Shown: positions 1-11,615, numbered from the stretch's first letter. The stretch is DNA of 62,000 nt from Cryptomeria japonica (GCF_030272615.1 NC_081411.1:837858136-837920135), one strand, 5' to 3'. Numbers and translations: made by a program. The notes: generated by a model from the sequence alone, not told the origin.

Positions 1-239
1 CACCAAATCAAAACCAACTGACTGAACATGAATCTGAGTAGCATGAATATAAGATCTAAGCCAATTACATAAGACAACGCATACCAAAGTATACAAGATC
101 ATCATGATCTAATCCAACCAGAAACAAAACAACTTACCAGGACCAGAAGGATATTGATAAAGCAGCCCACACATTTAGTGTTGACATCAATGACAAAACA
201 TTAATGCAACACATAATCAATTCCTCCAAATGGCCAACA
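1..239 (-). repeat. 3' LTR of element A (partial, cut by window edge)
   Basis: This stretch matches the outer end of the complete LTR at about 5827-6065. In element orientation it starts TGTTGGCCATTTGG. The rest of the LTR is outside the window. Confidence 0.9.
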
Positions 240-523
240 ATCTCCCCCTTTAGCGTTGATGGAAACATTAGATGTAAAAAACATCCAAGTGCCAAGAAAT
301 GCCAAACAAATATCTCACACAAGAATATAGCATTGAAGTTTTGATCCATACTCTCCCTATAGATGATATTGCAGTTAAGTTCTACAAATATCTCCCCCTA
401 ATGTATATATCTCAAGTTTTTCATATGAATATATCTCCCCCTTTGACATCAATGCCAGAAATTTGACAAAAATATCAAAGAAAAAACATAAACCACTAAA
501 TCACAAGACTAACTACTCCCCCT
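240..523 (-). other. Polypurine tract series ahead of the 3' LTR of A
   Basis: The PPT next to the LTR reads as TCTCCCCCTTT on the plus strand at about 241-251. Three further CTCCCCCT-type tracts lie at about 391-399, 434-443 and 516-523. The first primes plus-strand synthesis in an LTR element. A series of tracts in this position is known from Sireviruses. Confidence 0.75.
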
Positions 524-1243
524 GAGTAGCAGCAATGCCACATCAATCTGGAATGAATATTATCTCTGATAATGCATACTGGACTGATTCCAAATAGGAT
601 CAATAAGTTCTTTTCCAGAGGTGTAGAAAATCCTAATCTGTCTCTAAGGTACTCAAATGGTTCTTTAGGAAAAGGTTTAGTGAAGATGTCTGCAATCTGC
701 TCTTTATTATTCACATTAACCAATCTAACTTCATTTTCTTCCACCACCTCATTCAAAAAGTTATACTTGATAGATATGTGCTTTGTCTTAGAGTGAAATA
801 CTGAATTCTTTGATATGTCAATAGAAGCATAGTTATCACAGTGAATAACTACCGGTCCATTGCAATGTACTTTTATGTCCTTCAACATTTTCTTCATCCA
901 TAGAACATGTACAGTTAGTAGCAACAGCAACATACTCACCTTCAATAGTAGATAGAGAAGTACATGATTGTTTCTTGTTGATTGATGAAATAAGTTTATT
1001 TCCAAGAAAGAAAGCTCCACTAGAAGTACTTTTCTGGTCATCACCATCACCTGCCCAATCTACATTTGTATATGCACATTGAGTAAAGTCATCATCTTTA
1101 GGGTACCACAAACCATATTCAGATGTTCCTTGTAAGTATCTAAAAATCCTTTTCACCGCACTCTCATGATTTTCTCTAGGATCACTTTGATATCTTGATG
1201 CAATGCAAACAACATTCATTATATCTGGTCTAGTCTGAGTCAT
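496..1243 (-). pseudogene. Copia RNase H domain of A (frameshifted)
   Basis: The domain is split over two frames. The upstream frame (836-1243) has the RT/RNase H boundary motif TRPDIM, then YTNVDWAGD, STSSGAFFLG and STIEGEYVA. The downstream frame (496-1050) continues with HCDNYASIDISKN, HSKTKHISIKYNFL and the C-terminal ADIFTKPFP motif. The frame change lies near 905-915. RNase H would degrade the RNA template during reverse transcription. The domain is complete in content but cannot be translated as one chain. Confidence 0.9.
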
Positions 1244-2065
1244 AGAAGACCTCCAATCATGGACTTGTATCTTGTAGGATTTACTGGTGCAAATTCATCT
1301 CTCCTTGTCAATTTCTCACTTGTAACCATAGGAGTATTAACCGGTTTAGAATCTACCATACCAAATTTCTTCAACATCTCCCTAGCATACTTAGTTTGAC
1401 AGATGAACATCCCTTTATCATTCTGAGTAATCTGCAAACCTAAGAAAAATTTCATTTCCCCAATCATAGACATCTCAAATTCTTTCTCCATATTGCTAGA
1501 AAATTCCATGCACTTCACCTCCAAAAATGATGTCATCAACAAAGACCTCAATAATCAATATATCATCATCAGTGACTTTATAATAAAGATTACTATCAGC
1601 ATTACCTTTAGTGAAACCAAACTTTAAGAGATATTTGTCCAACCTTGCATACCAAGCTCTAGGTGCCTGTTTCAATCCATATAAGGTTTTCTTTAACTTG
1701 AAAACCATGTTTTTATTATCTGAAAGTGAAAAACCATCATGTTTCTCAATATAAAATTCCTCATCAAGATCCGCATTCATAAAAGCACACTTAACATCCA
1801 TCTAATAAACCTTATAGTTTTTATGTGCAACATAGGCAAGAAATAATCTTAATATTTCAATATTAGCTACAGGTGTAAAAGTTTCACCATAATCAATTCC
1901 TTCATTCTGAGAATATCCTTTACAAACCAATCTAGCTTTATTCCTTACAAATTGTCCATTTTCATTTAATTTATTCCTAAATACCCATTTAGTTCCAATA
2001 ACGATCTTATTTTTAGGTTGGGGAACTTAAATCCATGTGTTATTCTTTTCTATCTGATCCAATTC
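1240..2065 (-). pseudogene. Copia reverse transcriptase domain of A
   Basis: Minus-strand pieces at 1496-1801 and 1240-1551 carry RVT_2 features: MDVKCAFMNADLDEEFY, LKKTLYGLKQAPRAWY and an active-site box FVDDIIFGG in place of the usual YVDD. The C-terminal part holds MKFFLGLQI and GMVDSKPVNTPM. A frame change lies near 1500-1550, and a stop sits just upstream of 1801. The region 1802-2065 holds the weaker N-terminal part of the domain. The enzyme would copy element RNA into cDNA; this copy cannot. Confidence 0.9.
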
Positions 2066-3275
2066 TTATTCCATAGCTTTTATCCAACATTCATCTTTAC
2101 ATGCTTCAATTACTGATACCAGTTCAACTTGAGAAATTAAACATACCTCATTGGCTGCCAATCTTCTTCTTGTCATCACTCCATTGATCTTATTCCTAAT
2201 GATCTCATCTTCTGAATGGTTCAACCTTACATAGCTTGGAGTCTTCTGACTCTTTGTTCCTCTTTCTTGTTCTTCAGTTACTGTTGAATTTTCTAATACG
2301 GCCAGAGTAACTGGTTCAACATTTTGTTTTGGTAAAGGTGTTACCGGTTTAGTTATGATCATTTCCACTATTGGTTCTTGCTCATAAATTCTAATTTGAC
2401 TTCTATTTAGTTCATCCACCTTGACATTAGTGCTCTTCACAATTCTCTGCAATCTCTTGTTATAACATCTATCTTTTATTTCATTAGAATAACCAAGAAA
2501 TATTCCTTCATAACATCTAGGATCAAATTTGCCAATGAAATCATCTCTCCTAATATAAAATTTACTACCAAATATTTTGAAATACTTAATTGTAGGTGTA
2601 TTGCCAAACCATAATTCATAAGGTATCTTACCGGTTTCTCCTTTGATATGAACTTTTTTGAATGTACAGACTGTTGTGCTCACTATTTCTCTCCAGTAGA
2701 TATGAGGTAGATTAGCTTTCATCATCATGGTTCTAGTCACATCCAAGATAGTTTTGTTCTTTCTTTCCACAACTCCATTCTATTGAGGTGTTCGGGGAGC
2801 AAAAAATTGTCTCCTTATGCCATGCTTCTCACAAAAGTTATTAAACTCACTGGATGCGAATTCTCCACCATGATCTGACCTTAAGCACTTAATCTTAAAT
2901 CTTGTCTTAGTTTCAACCTTATCTTTAAAGATTTTAAACTTTTCAAAAGCCTCAGATTTCTCCCTTAGAAAATTAGCTCACATCATTCTAGAATAATCAT
3001 CAATGATTAGCATAAAATATCTATCACCTTGAAAACTTTTGATTCTAATAGGACCACACAAATAAGTATGAATAAGATCAAGAACATCATTAGATTTGTC
3101 TTGTATACTCTTAAAAGAGGTTCTGACCTATTTTCCCATTTGACATTCCTTACATACTAGATTATAGGGCTTCACAATCTTAGGTATATCTAACTACCTT
3201 AGTTGAACTGATCTTTATGATGCAATCAAAATTCACATGACATACTCTTTTATGCCATAGCCAACTCTCATAAAT
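2066..3275 (-). pseudogene. Copia integrase of A (broken)
   Basis: The readable C-terminal part (2066-2770) starts at ERKNKTILDVTRTMM, just after the TPQQNG-type motif whose second Gln codon is now TAG (near 2782). It continues with GKIPYELWFGNTP and the GCYEGIFLGYS-like segment of the Copia integrase C-terminus. The core upstream (about 2771-3275) is recognisable only in pieces between stops. It lies between protease and RT, as expected for Copia. Confidence 0.88.
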
Positions 3276-3728
3276 TTATGTAATAAAATATATCTTCTCA
3301 CCAGAATTCAAATGAAATATATTACCTTTTGTCTGAGTACCGGTTGCAATCTCCAATCCAGATTTATTAATGATTTTGCATTTTCCATCCTTGAATTGTA
3401 ATTGAAATCCCTTATCCACCAATTGTCCTAAACTCAAAAGATTATGCCTTAAACCTTCAATATAATAAACATTATCAGTATTTTTCTTACCATCTAATGA
3501 TTTAATTCCTTTTACTTTGATCATGCATGCTTTATTATCTCCAAATCTAACCAGAGCGCCATCAAAATATTGCAAAGATAGAAACTTCCTTTTATCTCTA
3601 GTCATATGAGTTGAACATCCATTGTCAATTACCCATTCATCTTTATCTTCAATTTTAGTACCAAGGGCCTTCTCTTCAGGTACATTCTCTTCTAGTACTA
3701 GATTATCTTCCTTCATAGCCAAGAACAC
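3276..3728 (-). pseudogene. Copia protease and GAG-pre-integrase region of A
   Basis: The 150-residue frame has WVIDNGCSTHMTRDK at residues about 32-46. This is the Copia aspartic protease site with Asp-Asn-Gly where Asp-Ser-Gly is usual. The GAG-pre-integrase region follows (VYYIEGLRHNLLSLGQL, GNIFHLNSGEK). The protease would cut Gag-Pol. The altered catalytic triplet and flanking stops point to loss of function. Confidence 0.9.
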
Positions 3729-3854
3729 CCATTTCTTTCTATTTCAGGAACCACTAGCAGAGTCTTATGTCGGTTCATCGTTAGAATCAGTCACACCTTC
3801 CTCATCTGCAAAGTAACACGATTCATCTCTATTTTTCTTGTACTTATGCTTGTT

Positions 3855-4687
3855 CTAATATCTAGGGTTAGTCTTAAAATATCTTCTAACTCTTTCTTCA
3901 AACCTTGAATTCCTTTCAAGATATCTAGATGCAAAATATATCTTATTACATGCAAAACATTTAAAAGGTGATTTTCCTTCATACTTAATTCCTACCGGTC
4001 CTTTAGGTACTCGTCTAGGAAACAGGGCTTCAATTTGCTCAAATTCTTCATCTTCTCCTTCACATACAAAGCTTTCCAATCTTTCTTGCTAGTTGATGAT
4101 GTAAATGTATGAAAAGCAGGTTCAGACTTCACAGCTCCAGAAGGTCCAAATTCTTCAAGCTCAAAAGCAGATAATTTCCCAACCAAGGTATCTCTATTGA
4201 CAGAGGTATTATCAATTTTTCTCAATTCATTAATTGTAGTAGCCTTCATTTTATAAGTTGGTGGTAAAGCTCTTGAAACTTTAGACACTATTTCATCTTC
4301 ACTTAGAGTTCCACCACAACATTGAATTCCCATGACAATTTCATTTACCCTTTCCATGAATGCAGTAATCCTTTCATCTTCTTCCATCTTAAAATTTTCA
4401 TATCTCACCTGATAGCCATCAAGTTTAGAAATCTTAATAGTAGCGTCACCTTCATTAAGAGTCTCCAAATTGTCCCATATAACCTTTTCTAATGATTTGT
4501 CAGTCAATCCCATTATTTGCTGATCAAAAAGTGCACACAAGAGCACTTCTCTAGCTCTACAATCATTCTCAAGCTCCGTATCCAAGTTTTCCAAAGGAGG
4601 ATTATCAGATTCCAAATTGAAAGGAGTTACACCATTCTCTGTGATCTCCCAAATTTCCTTACCAAGACATCTCAGATAAGTCTCCAT
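3855..4687 (-). pseudogene. Copia Gag of A with broken zinc knuckle
   Basis: The frame at 3992-4687 (231 aa) is a UBN2-type Gag: KVIWDNLETLNEGD, YENFKMEEDERITAFMERV and a TTINELRKIDNTS segment. The nucleic-acid-binding knuckle sits in another frame (3855-4079): CFACNKI is followed directly by YFASRY, so the Gly-His pair is missing and the final Cys is replaced. A frameshift near 4000-4080 separates the two. The next piece (3791-3982) is in a third frame. Confidence 0.9.
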
Positions 4688-4828
4688 CTAAATCTTCCAT
4701 ACTTTGTAATTTGTTCCATCAAGCCTAGGAAATTCTCTGAAAGATAGTAGCAGATGAACTAGATGAACTTGAACTATTATTCACCATAGGATCTTCCTCA
4801 AGCGGTTAATCTTCTGCAAAGAGGACTA

Positions 4829-4842
4829 GAGCTGTGATACCA
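4829..4842 (-). other. Primer binding site of A (tRNA-iMet type)
   Basis: On the minus strand this reads TGGTATCACAGCTC, close to the TGGTATCAGAGC complement of initiator tRNA-Met. It lies two bases inside the 5' LTR end. Confidence 0.88.
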
Positions 4843-4844
4843 AT

Positions 4845-6065
4845 TGTTAGATAGTTCAAATAACCAAAAGATAGCTGAGAGGGGGGTGAATCAATTGTCA
4901 CCAGATTACCGAAACCTTAAGCAATTAAAAATTTAATACCAGAATACATAAGATCAATACAAAAATACAAGACATACCAATTAAGCACAAGCAACAATTA
5001 GAGAATAAACACCATCCACATGACACCAAGATTTGTATGTGGAATACTCGATAAAGGGAAAACCCACAGTGGGAAGCCTACCCATTGTTAGATAATACAT
5101 TTGCAATAAGTAGGTGATTACAAATTGAGAGGCCTGCACTTGTAGGAAGGCCAACAACCTAGAGCACACTGCTCATTACAAAAAGAGTCTCACTGACTAC
5201 ATAAAAATTTAGACTATAATCCGGAAGGAAGAATGAACTGTAATGATAGCATTTCCTATGCCTAGATACAGTTCTAGTTAAGCTCAAGAACGGAGGACTT
5301 AATCCACTTACATAAACCCAACTCATTCACCAATGATCCACCAAATCCTCTAAATGGTTATTATATTATTAACTCCTATACATCCTTTCCTTTCCCTCAC
5401 ATTCCATACATGATCTACAATGAGATCTTACATCATATATATACAAACCTTCAACCATAAACAAAAAGGTCAGCCACTAGAGAATAATGCAATTATATAA
5501 TTATAAATATGTTAGCCTAAGACCAAACAAATAATATCCAACCCATAAGACATCCCAACAACACATTGAGCAGATCAAACAACACATTACATTAAGTTGG
5601 TCCATAACCTAGATAGACCCGAACCCAATTTAGGTCTACACATGCTAAAGCAATGATCCCAATTAGACAAGTCTTGAACATGATCACCATTAGCACCCTG
5701 AATCTTTACTTGAAGCCGCACCAACACCACTTATTGATAACATCAAATATCTTCAACAAAGCTCTACTGGTGAAACCCTCAATAGATCAACAAACCAGTC
5801 TTACCAACATATAAGATAACATCCAATCACAAAATCAAAACCAGCTGATTGAACATGAATGTGAGTAGCATGAATAACAGATCTAAGATAATTCCATAAG
5901 CCAAAGCACACCAAAGTATACTAGCTCATATGATCTAATCCAACCAGAAACCATACAACTTACCAAGACCATAAGGATACTGGTAAAGTAGGCGAAATAG
6001 CTAGTGTTGACATCAATGACAAAACATCAATGCAAAACATAATCAATTCCTCCAAATGGCCAAAA
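4845..6065 (-). repeat. 5' LTR of element A (complete, about 1221 bp)
   Basis: In element orientation it ends CTATCTAACA beside the PBS and begins at 6065 with a decayed TG (TTTTGGCC here, TGTTGGCC in the other LTR). A TATA-like run (ATCATATATATACAAA on the plus strand, about 5432-5447) fits a minus-strand promoter. It contains no gene. Confidence 0.88.
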
Positions 6066-6299
6066 TACCAAAGGGAAGGTCAGTAACATTCCAAATAACA
6101 TTGGAAGAAATGAATTGAATCTTTGCAAGCTACAAAAAGGATCTTCAAGATTCAGCAATAGCAAAATAGGTCTAAGTGGTTCTGGCGTTCTAAGCCAGAG
6201 AACTGTCTCAGAATTTGGAAGTGATAACTTGCCAAAAAAAGATCCAAACATTTGGTAGACTTAGGGAAAAGAAGATAATCATGTCCACAAGAAAAATCC
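6066..6299. other. Short unassigned segment between elements A and B
   Basis: Open frames of about 60-70 codons exist on both strands (for example 6027-6251 minus), but they match no family I recognise. The minus one runs into the LTR of A. No gene is called. Confidence 0.4.
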
Positions 6300-7551
6300 A
6301 GACTTAGGGTAGGAAGAGCTACTGAAGGGAACTACAAACGATAGGTAAGTTTGTGGAGGAAACTGATATTGCTATGAAATGGATAGGTGAACCGGTAAAC
6401 CCTACATGTCTATATGATAAACCCTAATCGATGAAGTTTGGTGAATTAGTTGTATTGATTTATGATCTCATGATGAGTGGTAATGATTATGCGAGTATGC
6501 ATGTTGTATGAGAAGAGTTTCAAATGGTTTTTGGTATGTAGAGATAACACTTTTTATCTTGGGAATGAGAAAGTTCATTGCATGTAATGTAAACCCCGTG
6601 ATGAGTTATAGTGTTCGATGAAGCGGTGATCAAGGAGCGGTCGAGGATATCTTGAATGATGTGCAGTGATTGTTATGTAATCCAACAGTCATACTTAAAT
6701 TGATTTGTTTCTAATCTCTATGAGAGAATTAGGTTTGTGATGTGTTACTGACCTATTGATTTGTTTATAAGGTCGATGAGTTATTTTGTTGAAGTATTGG
6801 CAATTTATAGTTGAGAGTAAGAGAGTGTGGTTGCTGAACCAAATGATGTATCTACAGTAGGTGTAAAGGCCAATAGGAGCATGAAAAGGATCTGAACAAG
6901 CAAGTGTAGTGCTATTAAAATAGATCAACACACCCCTATTGTTTTCTAACAATTACAACAATCAAATCGCCTAACCGAGTAAGCTCTAACAAGCTTAGTG
7001 TTATTCAAATCCTCTAACTAGGTGGTCCATTAGCTTGGATTTCAAATCCTCTACCGAGGTTACTCCTTATAGGGTATTGCTTCTAATAGGGCATTATAGT
7101 CAATCCCTTAACCGAGTGGTCCCTAACAGGATCTGATCTTAACAAGACTTATTGTGAATCTTTAATAGGCTTGGCTCCTAACAAGGCAAACTTCATAAGA
7201 GTTCATAATATTTGTGGGTATTCATCCCCACCGTGGTTTTTCCCATTTGGGTTTCCATGTCAAAAATATTGTGTCAAGTGGTGAATGTTTTTGTGGTTAT
7301 GTTTACTATTATTGAATTTCTTAACTTCTAAATCCACTTTGATATATTATGTTAACCGGAAGCAATTTGAAATATGTTTTAACTTGTCAATAATATTGCA
7401 TTTGAAGTTCAGTGTTTAAACCAGTCATTTAAGAGTTTGATTTGAGAGGTTTATTTTGAGATTGGTGAATGTTTATGTTAGTTTTCTATCTACTGATTCA
7501 CCCCCCCCCCTTAGTAGTTAACCAAATCCTTGTTGTTTCATCATACCATCA
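6300..7551 (+). repeat. 5' LTR of element B (left end uncertain)
   Basis: The right end is placed at CCATCA just before the PBS. A C-run (7501-7510) precedes it, as in many plant Copia LTR ends. Between about 6960 and 7150 a short phrase recurs several times in diverged form (AACCGAGT or ACCGAGG, then GGTCCCTAACAGG-like). No coding sequence is seen. Confidence 0.6.
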
Positions 7552-7553
7552 AT

Positions 7554-7567
7554 TGGTATTAGGTAGT
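7554..7567 (+). other. Primer binding site of B (decayed)
   Basis: TGGTATTAGGTAG lies directly after the LTR end. Its first six bases match the tRNA-iMet PBS and the rest has drifted. Confidence 0.6.
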
Positions 7568-7621
7568 TTCAGGTCCTCTAAGGTCTAAGCCTTACAACTT
7601 GAGGTAAAGATCTTGTAGAAC

Positions 7622-8548
7622 ATGTTGAAGAAGGAAGGTCCAAAGTTTAATAGAGAGAACTATATGATATGGAGTGATAGAATGAAAATTTACATCAAGA
7701 TTATAGGAAGTCAACACTAGGAACATGTATGTACTCAATATGTTGCACCTAGTGAGATTATGCTTGGTGATCAGAAGAAAGAGCAACAAGAAAACAATCA
7801 AGTACTAGAGGCTATTATCAATTCTTTGTTTGATGAAAAGTATGTTGATGTCCATGGTCTAGAGACTGTATATAAGGTATGGAAGAAACTTGAAGAGATA
7901 TATAGTGGTGATGAGCATGTGAGCATTGCCAAAGAAGAGATTCTAAGAGGAAAATTTGATGACATGCAGATGGCTGAAGGTGAGAATATATAACAGTATG
8001 GTCAGAGGATCAAATAGATAGTTGGTGAGATCAAGAGTTTTGGTGGTAAAGTGGAAGATGCCATAGTGGTTAGTAAGGTGTTGAGAACCCTTCTACTGGT
8101 CTATGCAATCTGAGTTGCAGCCATTCAGGAGCTAAAATCTATTGACAAAACTAAGGTAACCCTTGACTCTATCATTGAGAATTAAATGGTTATGATGGTA
8201 GTGTTCAAAAATTTGAATCTACATTTAGAGCTTTAGTTTCTAACCCATCTATGAGGAAAAGTAGAGATGTCAGTCATAGCTATGAATCTAGATCTAGCAG
8301 AGAAGTTGATAATGAAGATAGTTTGGTTGAGCTTGAAGCATTGTTGGCCAAGAGGTTTCCTAGAGGAACTAGTAAGTACAGAGGTAAATTACCTTTGAAA
8401 TGTTTTGCATGCAACAAGATTGGACACATTCTAGCTAACTATCCTAATGGTGACAATGAGCACAAGCGTGAGAAGTTTAAGCAGTACAAGAGAAAAGGCA
8501 AAATAGATTGTCTCATTGCAATTGATGGTGGTATCACTGATGAGTAAT
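7622..8548 (+). pseudogene. Copia Gag of B (stops and frameshifts)
   Basis: The frame opens with MLKKEGPKFNRENYMIW, a Gag N-terminus, and has an in-frame TAG near 7719. The 7760-7993 piece has VWKKLEEIYSGDEHV. Further stops lie at 7991, near 8015 and near 8110. The C-terminal piece (8251-8547) carries the zinc knuckle CFACNKIGHILANYPN, where Tyr replaces the last Cys, followed by a basic tail. Compared with A, the knuckle keeps its Gly-His. Confidence 0.88.
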
Positions 8549-8619
8549 TTGAGGGAGATGCTAATGCAAACATTGTTTTTGTAGACATTAAAGAAGAGAC
8601 TTCTGATCAGAAAGTATTA

Positions 8620-9165
8620 GTTTCTCGCATGGATAATTTTGATGATTGGATCATTGATAGTGGTTGTTCACACCACATGACCAGTGACTAGAGCAAATTT
8701 CTTACCTTGAAGGAATTTGATGGAGGAGGAATGAGATTTGGTAATGATTCACCCTACATGGTAAAAGGTAAGGGAACTATTTCTCTTAATGGAAAGAGCA
8801 GTGCAGATGATGTATATTGGGTTGAAGGATTAAAGCACAATATTTTGAGTGTTTCTCAACTCAATGATAGAGGATATCCATTGGAATTTAAGAATGGAAT
8901 GTGCAAAATGTATGGGAGAAAAGGTGAACTGATTGCAACCGGCAAGCAGACTAAAGGTAACCTGTTTCACCTGAATCCTAAAGTCAACAACTGTTTAATT
9001 GCTAAAGTAGATGATAGTTGGCTTTGGCATAGGAGATTTTGTCATATAAATTTTGATAACATTGTTAAAGTGAGAAAGTCCAAGATAGTGAGAGGTTTGC
9101 CTCAGTTGGACGAACTGGTTAATGCTCTATGTAAGGAATGTCAGTTGGGAAAGAGGACATCCTAA
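8620..9165 (+). pseudogene. Copia protease and GAG-pre-integrase of B
   Basis: WIIDSGCSHHMTSD gives the canonical Asp-Ser-Gly protease site near 8648-8690, followed at once by a TAG stop. The frame reopens at 8707 and holds VYWVEGLKHNILSVSQL, then GNLFHLNP and WLWHRRFCHINFDN with CKECQLGKRTS, the zinc-binding HHCC part at the start of integrase. It ends with TAA at 9163. The sequence order matches element A, where the protease is Asp-Asn-Gly. Confidence 0.9.
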
Positions 9166-9635
9166 AATTTTAAGAGAAAATATTTTTTAGCAGAAGATTT
9201 GTTAGATTTGGTTCATACAGATCTCTGTGGACAAATAAGGACCAAAAGTATTTAAGGTGACAGATATTTTATGATCTTCACTAATGATTTCTCAAGAATG
9301 ATGTGTGTCACATTCTTGAAGGATAAAATAGAAGCATTTAGTAGGTTCAAGGCATTCAGGGCCTTTGCAGAAAATGAAAGTGGCAAGAAGATACAGTGTC
9401 TGAGGACTAATCAAGGTGGTGAATTCACTAGATAATGTGAAGAAAATGGTATCAAAAGGTATCTTTCTACACCGAGGACACCACAACAGAATGGTATTAC
9501 AAAAATAAACAATCGATCAGTTGTTGAAGTTGCTAGAACAATCTTGATACAAGGAGGAGTAGAAAAAAATTCTAGAGAGAAGCTGTTAGCACAGCTGTCT
9601 AAACTATGAACCAGATATTGGTAAGAATAGGTGTT
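9166..9635 (+). pseudogene. Integrase core fragment of B
   Basis: Several in-frame stops interrupt a recognisable core. LVHTDLCGQI carries the first catalytic Asp. LRTNQGGEFTR has Asn where the second Asp belongs. STPRTPQQNGITKINN precedes the Glu region. A last in-family stretch (EAVSTAV, then TMNQILV after a frame change) ends near 9635, where homology is lost. Confidence 0.87.
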
Positions 9636-10402
9636 GTTCTCAAATTCTAATTCCCTCCTTTTCCTCCCTATAAGAAAATTTAATAACTCTGTTTGTATAT
9701 GAAGAGGACACCAAGAAAATGGAATTCCAAACTAACATATAACAAGGTTTCAACAAAACCTTCTACACTTTGAACTTATCCAAAGCTCGGGTGGGTATAC
9801 CTTTTGTGAATACTTTCACACTTTTAAATTGAGATACACAGTAAACCAATGCTAAAAACCTATGGAATTCATCACTTCAATAAAACTAAAACATTAAAGA
9901 AAACTTATGCTCATTTTCAGTATTTGATCCCAAGAAAGATAGAAAGAATTCCATAACTGATATCAGTGCCTTATCTAGGCTACAGAGTCACCTAAATGAA
10001 GCAAGAGTTTCAAAACTGAACATTCTCATACATTTCATCACTTTAGCTTTCATGAACCCCATACATGCCTGACATATATATAGGTTCTTTCCCTTTAAAC
10101 TAAAACCGTTTATCAAATTCAAAGCAGCAAACAATTGATCTACTGACACAAATATTTCATGCATATTTAATCCCTCTCCTGAAGAGAAAAGTTAGAAATA
10201 TATCTATAAGATTTCCTTATAATCCATGCTCAATCGAATAACCCTAAATTATCCAAATGAAACTAGAAAACTAATGAATGCACACTAGAAGACAAAGAAG
10301 ATTTAGGCCTGAAACTTTGATCTGTATATTCATATTCATTTTTTGAAAGTTTTACATAACTCAAGGTAATTTCTGAGAGAACCAGAAAACCCTAAATATA
10401 TT
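9636..10402. other. AT-rich unassigned segment
   Basis: I see no recognisable protein, tRNA or repeat in this stretch. It could be the LTR or 3' region of the minus-strand element whose ORF fragment lies at 10403-10930, but no second copy is in the window to test this. Confidence 0.4.
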
Positions 10403-10930
10403 TCAGCAGATTTTCTTTAAAAATTCTTGTGATCCTTCTTTTCTAAGTCTTGGTATCCATTTATAAAAATATGGATGCAAACAAGCTTTGGACTTTCCTA
10501 GGAAAAGTTTGTTACAACCATGATTCCCGTTGAAAAGAAAAGAAAATACAATCATTTCATTTCCTAACGACCTTTTAAGTTTATTGTTCCGCTGCAACAT
10601 CTTCTAACTATTCTGGGACTTCCTCTTCTTGTACTGCGTATTTGTTTTTCCTCTCTTGGAACATGTCATCACTTGGCCAAGAGAAGCTAACAATCTTCTT
10701 TCTTATCTTATTTAGCCTTTTCCATGTGATTCTCAATTGCCTAACCTCTGTCTCCAAAAAACCATAATGTGACTTTACTTTCTCAATCTCCTCAACTATC
10801 TTAATAAATAAAGACATGTCATATGTATTAATGACCTCATTTACCCATTGAGACAAGTTATACCCCAGCTCATCTAGCCATGTCTTTTCCTCTTTTAGTT
10901 GACTAGGACTAACAAAACCCCCGGGAAATA
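10403..10930 (-). pseudogene. Coiled-coil ORF fragment, probably retroelement-derived
   Basis: A minus-strand frame opens near 10930 (FPGGFVSPSQL) and runs to a stop at 10608. It holds a charged, heptad-like stretch (EEIEKVKSHYGFLETEV, RQLRITWKRLNKIRKK), suggesting a coiled coil. A stop-containing extension continues to about 10560, and a separate frame covers 10403-10600. I do not recognise the family. The style resembles the coiled-coil end of the decayed ORF at 45663-47215, and the adjacent DNA of both has similar GACAGAG/GAATTCYGATGA-like phrases. Common ancestry is a guess. Confidence 0.45.
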
Positions 10931-11224
10931 ATTCATACTTACACTAATACATTTAGCCTAGAATTCTGACAGAGGTTTCTGACAGAGAAGGTATATTGTG
11001 ATCAAACTTGATTTTTTTTTGAAAAAATGCCTGATTTCGTCGCAATTCTGATGATAATGCAACATTTGGTTTCGACAGAGAAGGAATTAGCAATGACATT
11101 AGGGTTTTTTTAGAAAAAAGTGCTCGTGTTCATCGAAATTCCAATGACCGCGTGCATTACTTAAAAATAAAAATAAAAGACCAAGTCATTTCATAAATCC
11201 TGCCTCTTTACAAAATCCTGCCTC
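10931..11224. other. Unassigned segment with short repeated phrases
   Basis: TCTGACAGAG occurs twice near 10966-10990, and variants of TCGACAGAGAAGG and GAAATTCCAATGA follow. No gene is seen. Confidence 0.4.
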
Positions 11225-11615
11225 TTATTCGTACTGCCTCTGTAGCGAACTTGTGGGTTTAATCATGGTGGGGAAGATCATTGGTGTGACAAACACGACC
11301 GTAGCAGGGAAGATCATTGGTGTGACAAACACGGCCATAGCGGGGAATGGGGGAATGAAGTTCCATGGGCACAAAGTGCCAAGGGCTGGCACATAACCAA
11401 CGAGGACGACCGCAAGGGAGCCCAAAATGGGTTGTGTAAATGGCAATGCCCAGGCCTCCGTCAACAGCAATAAGAGCTACGGACGGAGGAAGAAGTCATC
11501 TTGTCCTTCAATTTGTACATTTAGGTTCAAGTTGTGTAGGTTGCTTGATTTCTTAAATGGAACTAGTTATGAATATCAGAAATTGCTTCTTCATCTTTCA
11601 TTTCTTCAAAATTAA
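11225..11615. other. Locally GC-richer segment, possible gene fragment
   Basis: This stretch is richer in G+C than its surroundings and is open on both strands (81 codons minus at 11225-11470, 62 codons plus at 11427-11615). The minus frame is hydrophobic (for example LAVVLVGYVPALG) and could be a membrane-protein scrap or chance. I recognise no family. It contains the 36-bp duplication listed separately. Confidence 0.35.
11271..11342. repeat. 36-bp tandem duplication
   Basis: Two adjacent 36-bp copies (11271-11306 and 11307-11342) begin GGGAAGATCATTGGTGTGAC and differ at a few positions near their ends. The length is a multiple of three, so the open frames on both strands are kept. Confidence 0.85.

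Larger units (their letters stand above)
1..6065 (-). mobile_element. Degenerate Ty1/Copia retrotransposon A (Sirevirus-like)
   Basis: Read on the minus strand the order is 5' LTR, PBS, gag, protease, integrase, RT, RNase H, PPT and 3' LTR, which is the Copia gene order. The two LTRs (partial 1-239, complete 4845-6065) align over their shared part with scattered substitutions. Every coding domain has stops or frameshifts, so the copy is dead. A tRNA-iMet-type PBS, an LTR of about 1.2 kb and several polypurine tracts ahead of the 3' LTR resemble the Sirevirus branch of Copia; that assignment is inference. The 3' LTR and its target duplication lie off the left edge. Confidence 0.93.
6300..9635 (+). 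mobile_element. Truncated Ty1/Copia retrotransposon B
   Basis: The order is a 5' LTR tail, a PBS-like site, gag, protease and half of integrase, all on the plus strand and all with stop codons. Homology stops near 9635 inside integrase, and no RT, RNase H or 3' LTR follows. The left boundary of the LTR is a guess because the partner LTR is absent. B is related to A in Gag and protease, but its LTR differs. Confidence 0.85.

Noticed and set aside
6027-6251. 74-codon minus-strand frame near the LTR of A
   Set aside because: It overlaps the LTR end, has no recognisable motif and no supporting context.
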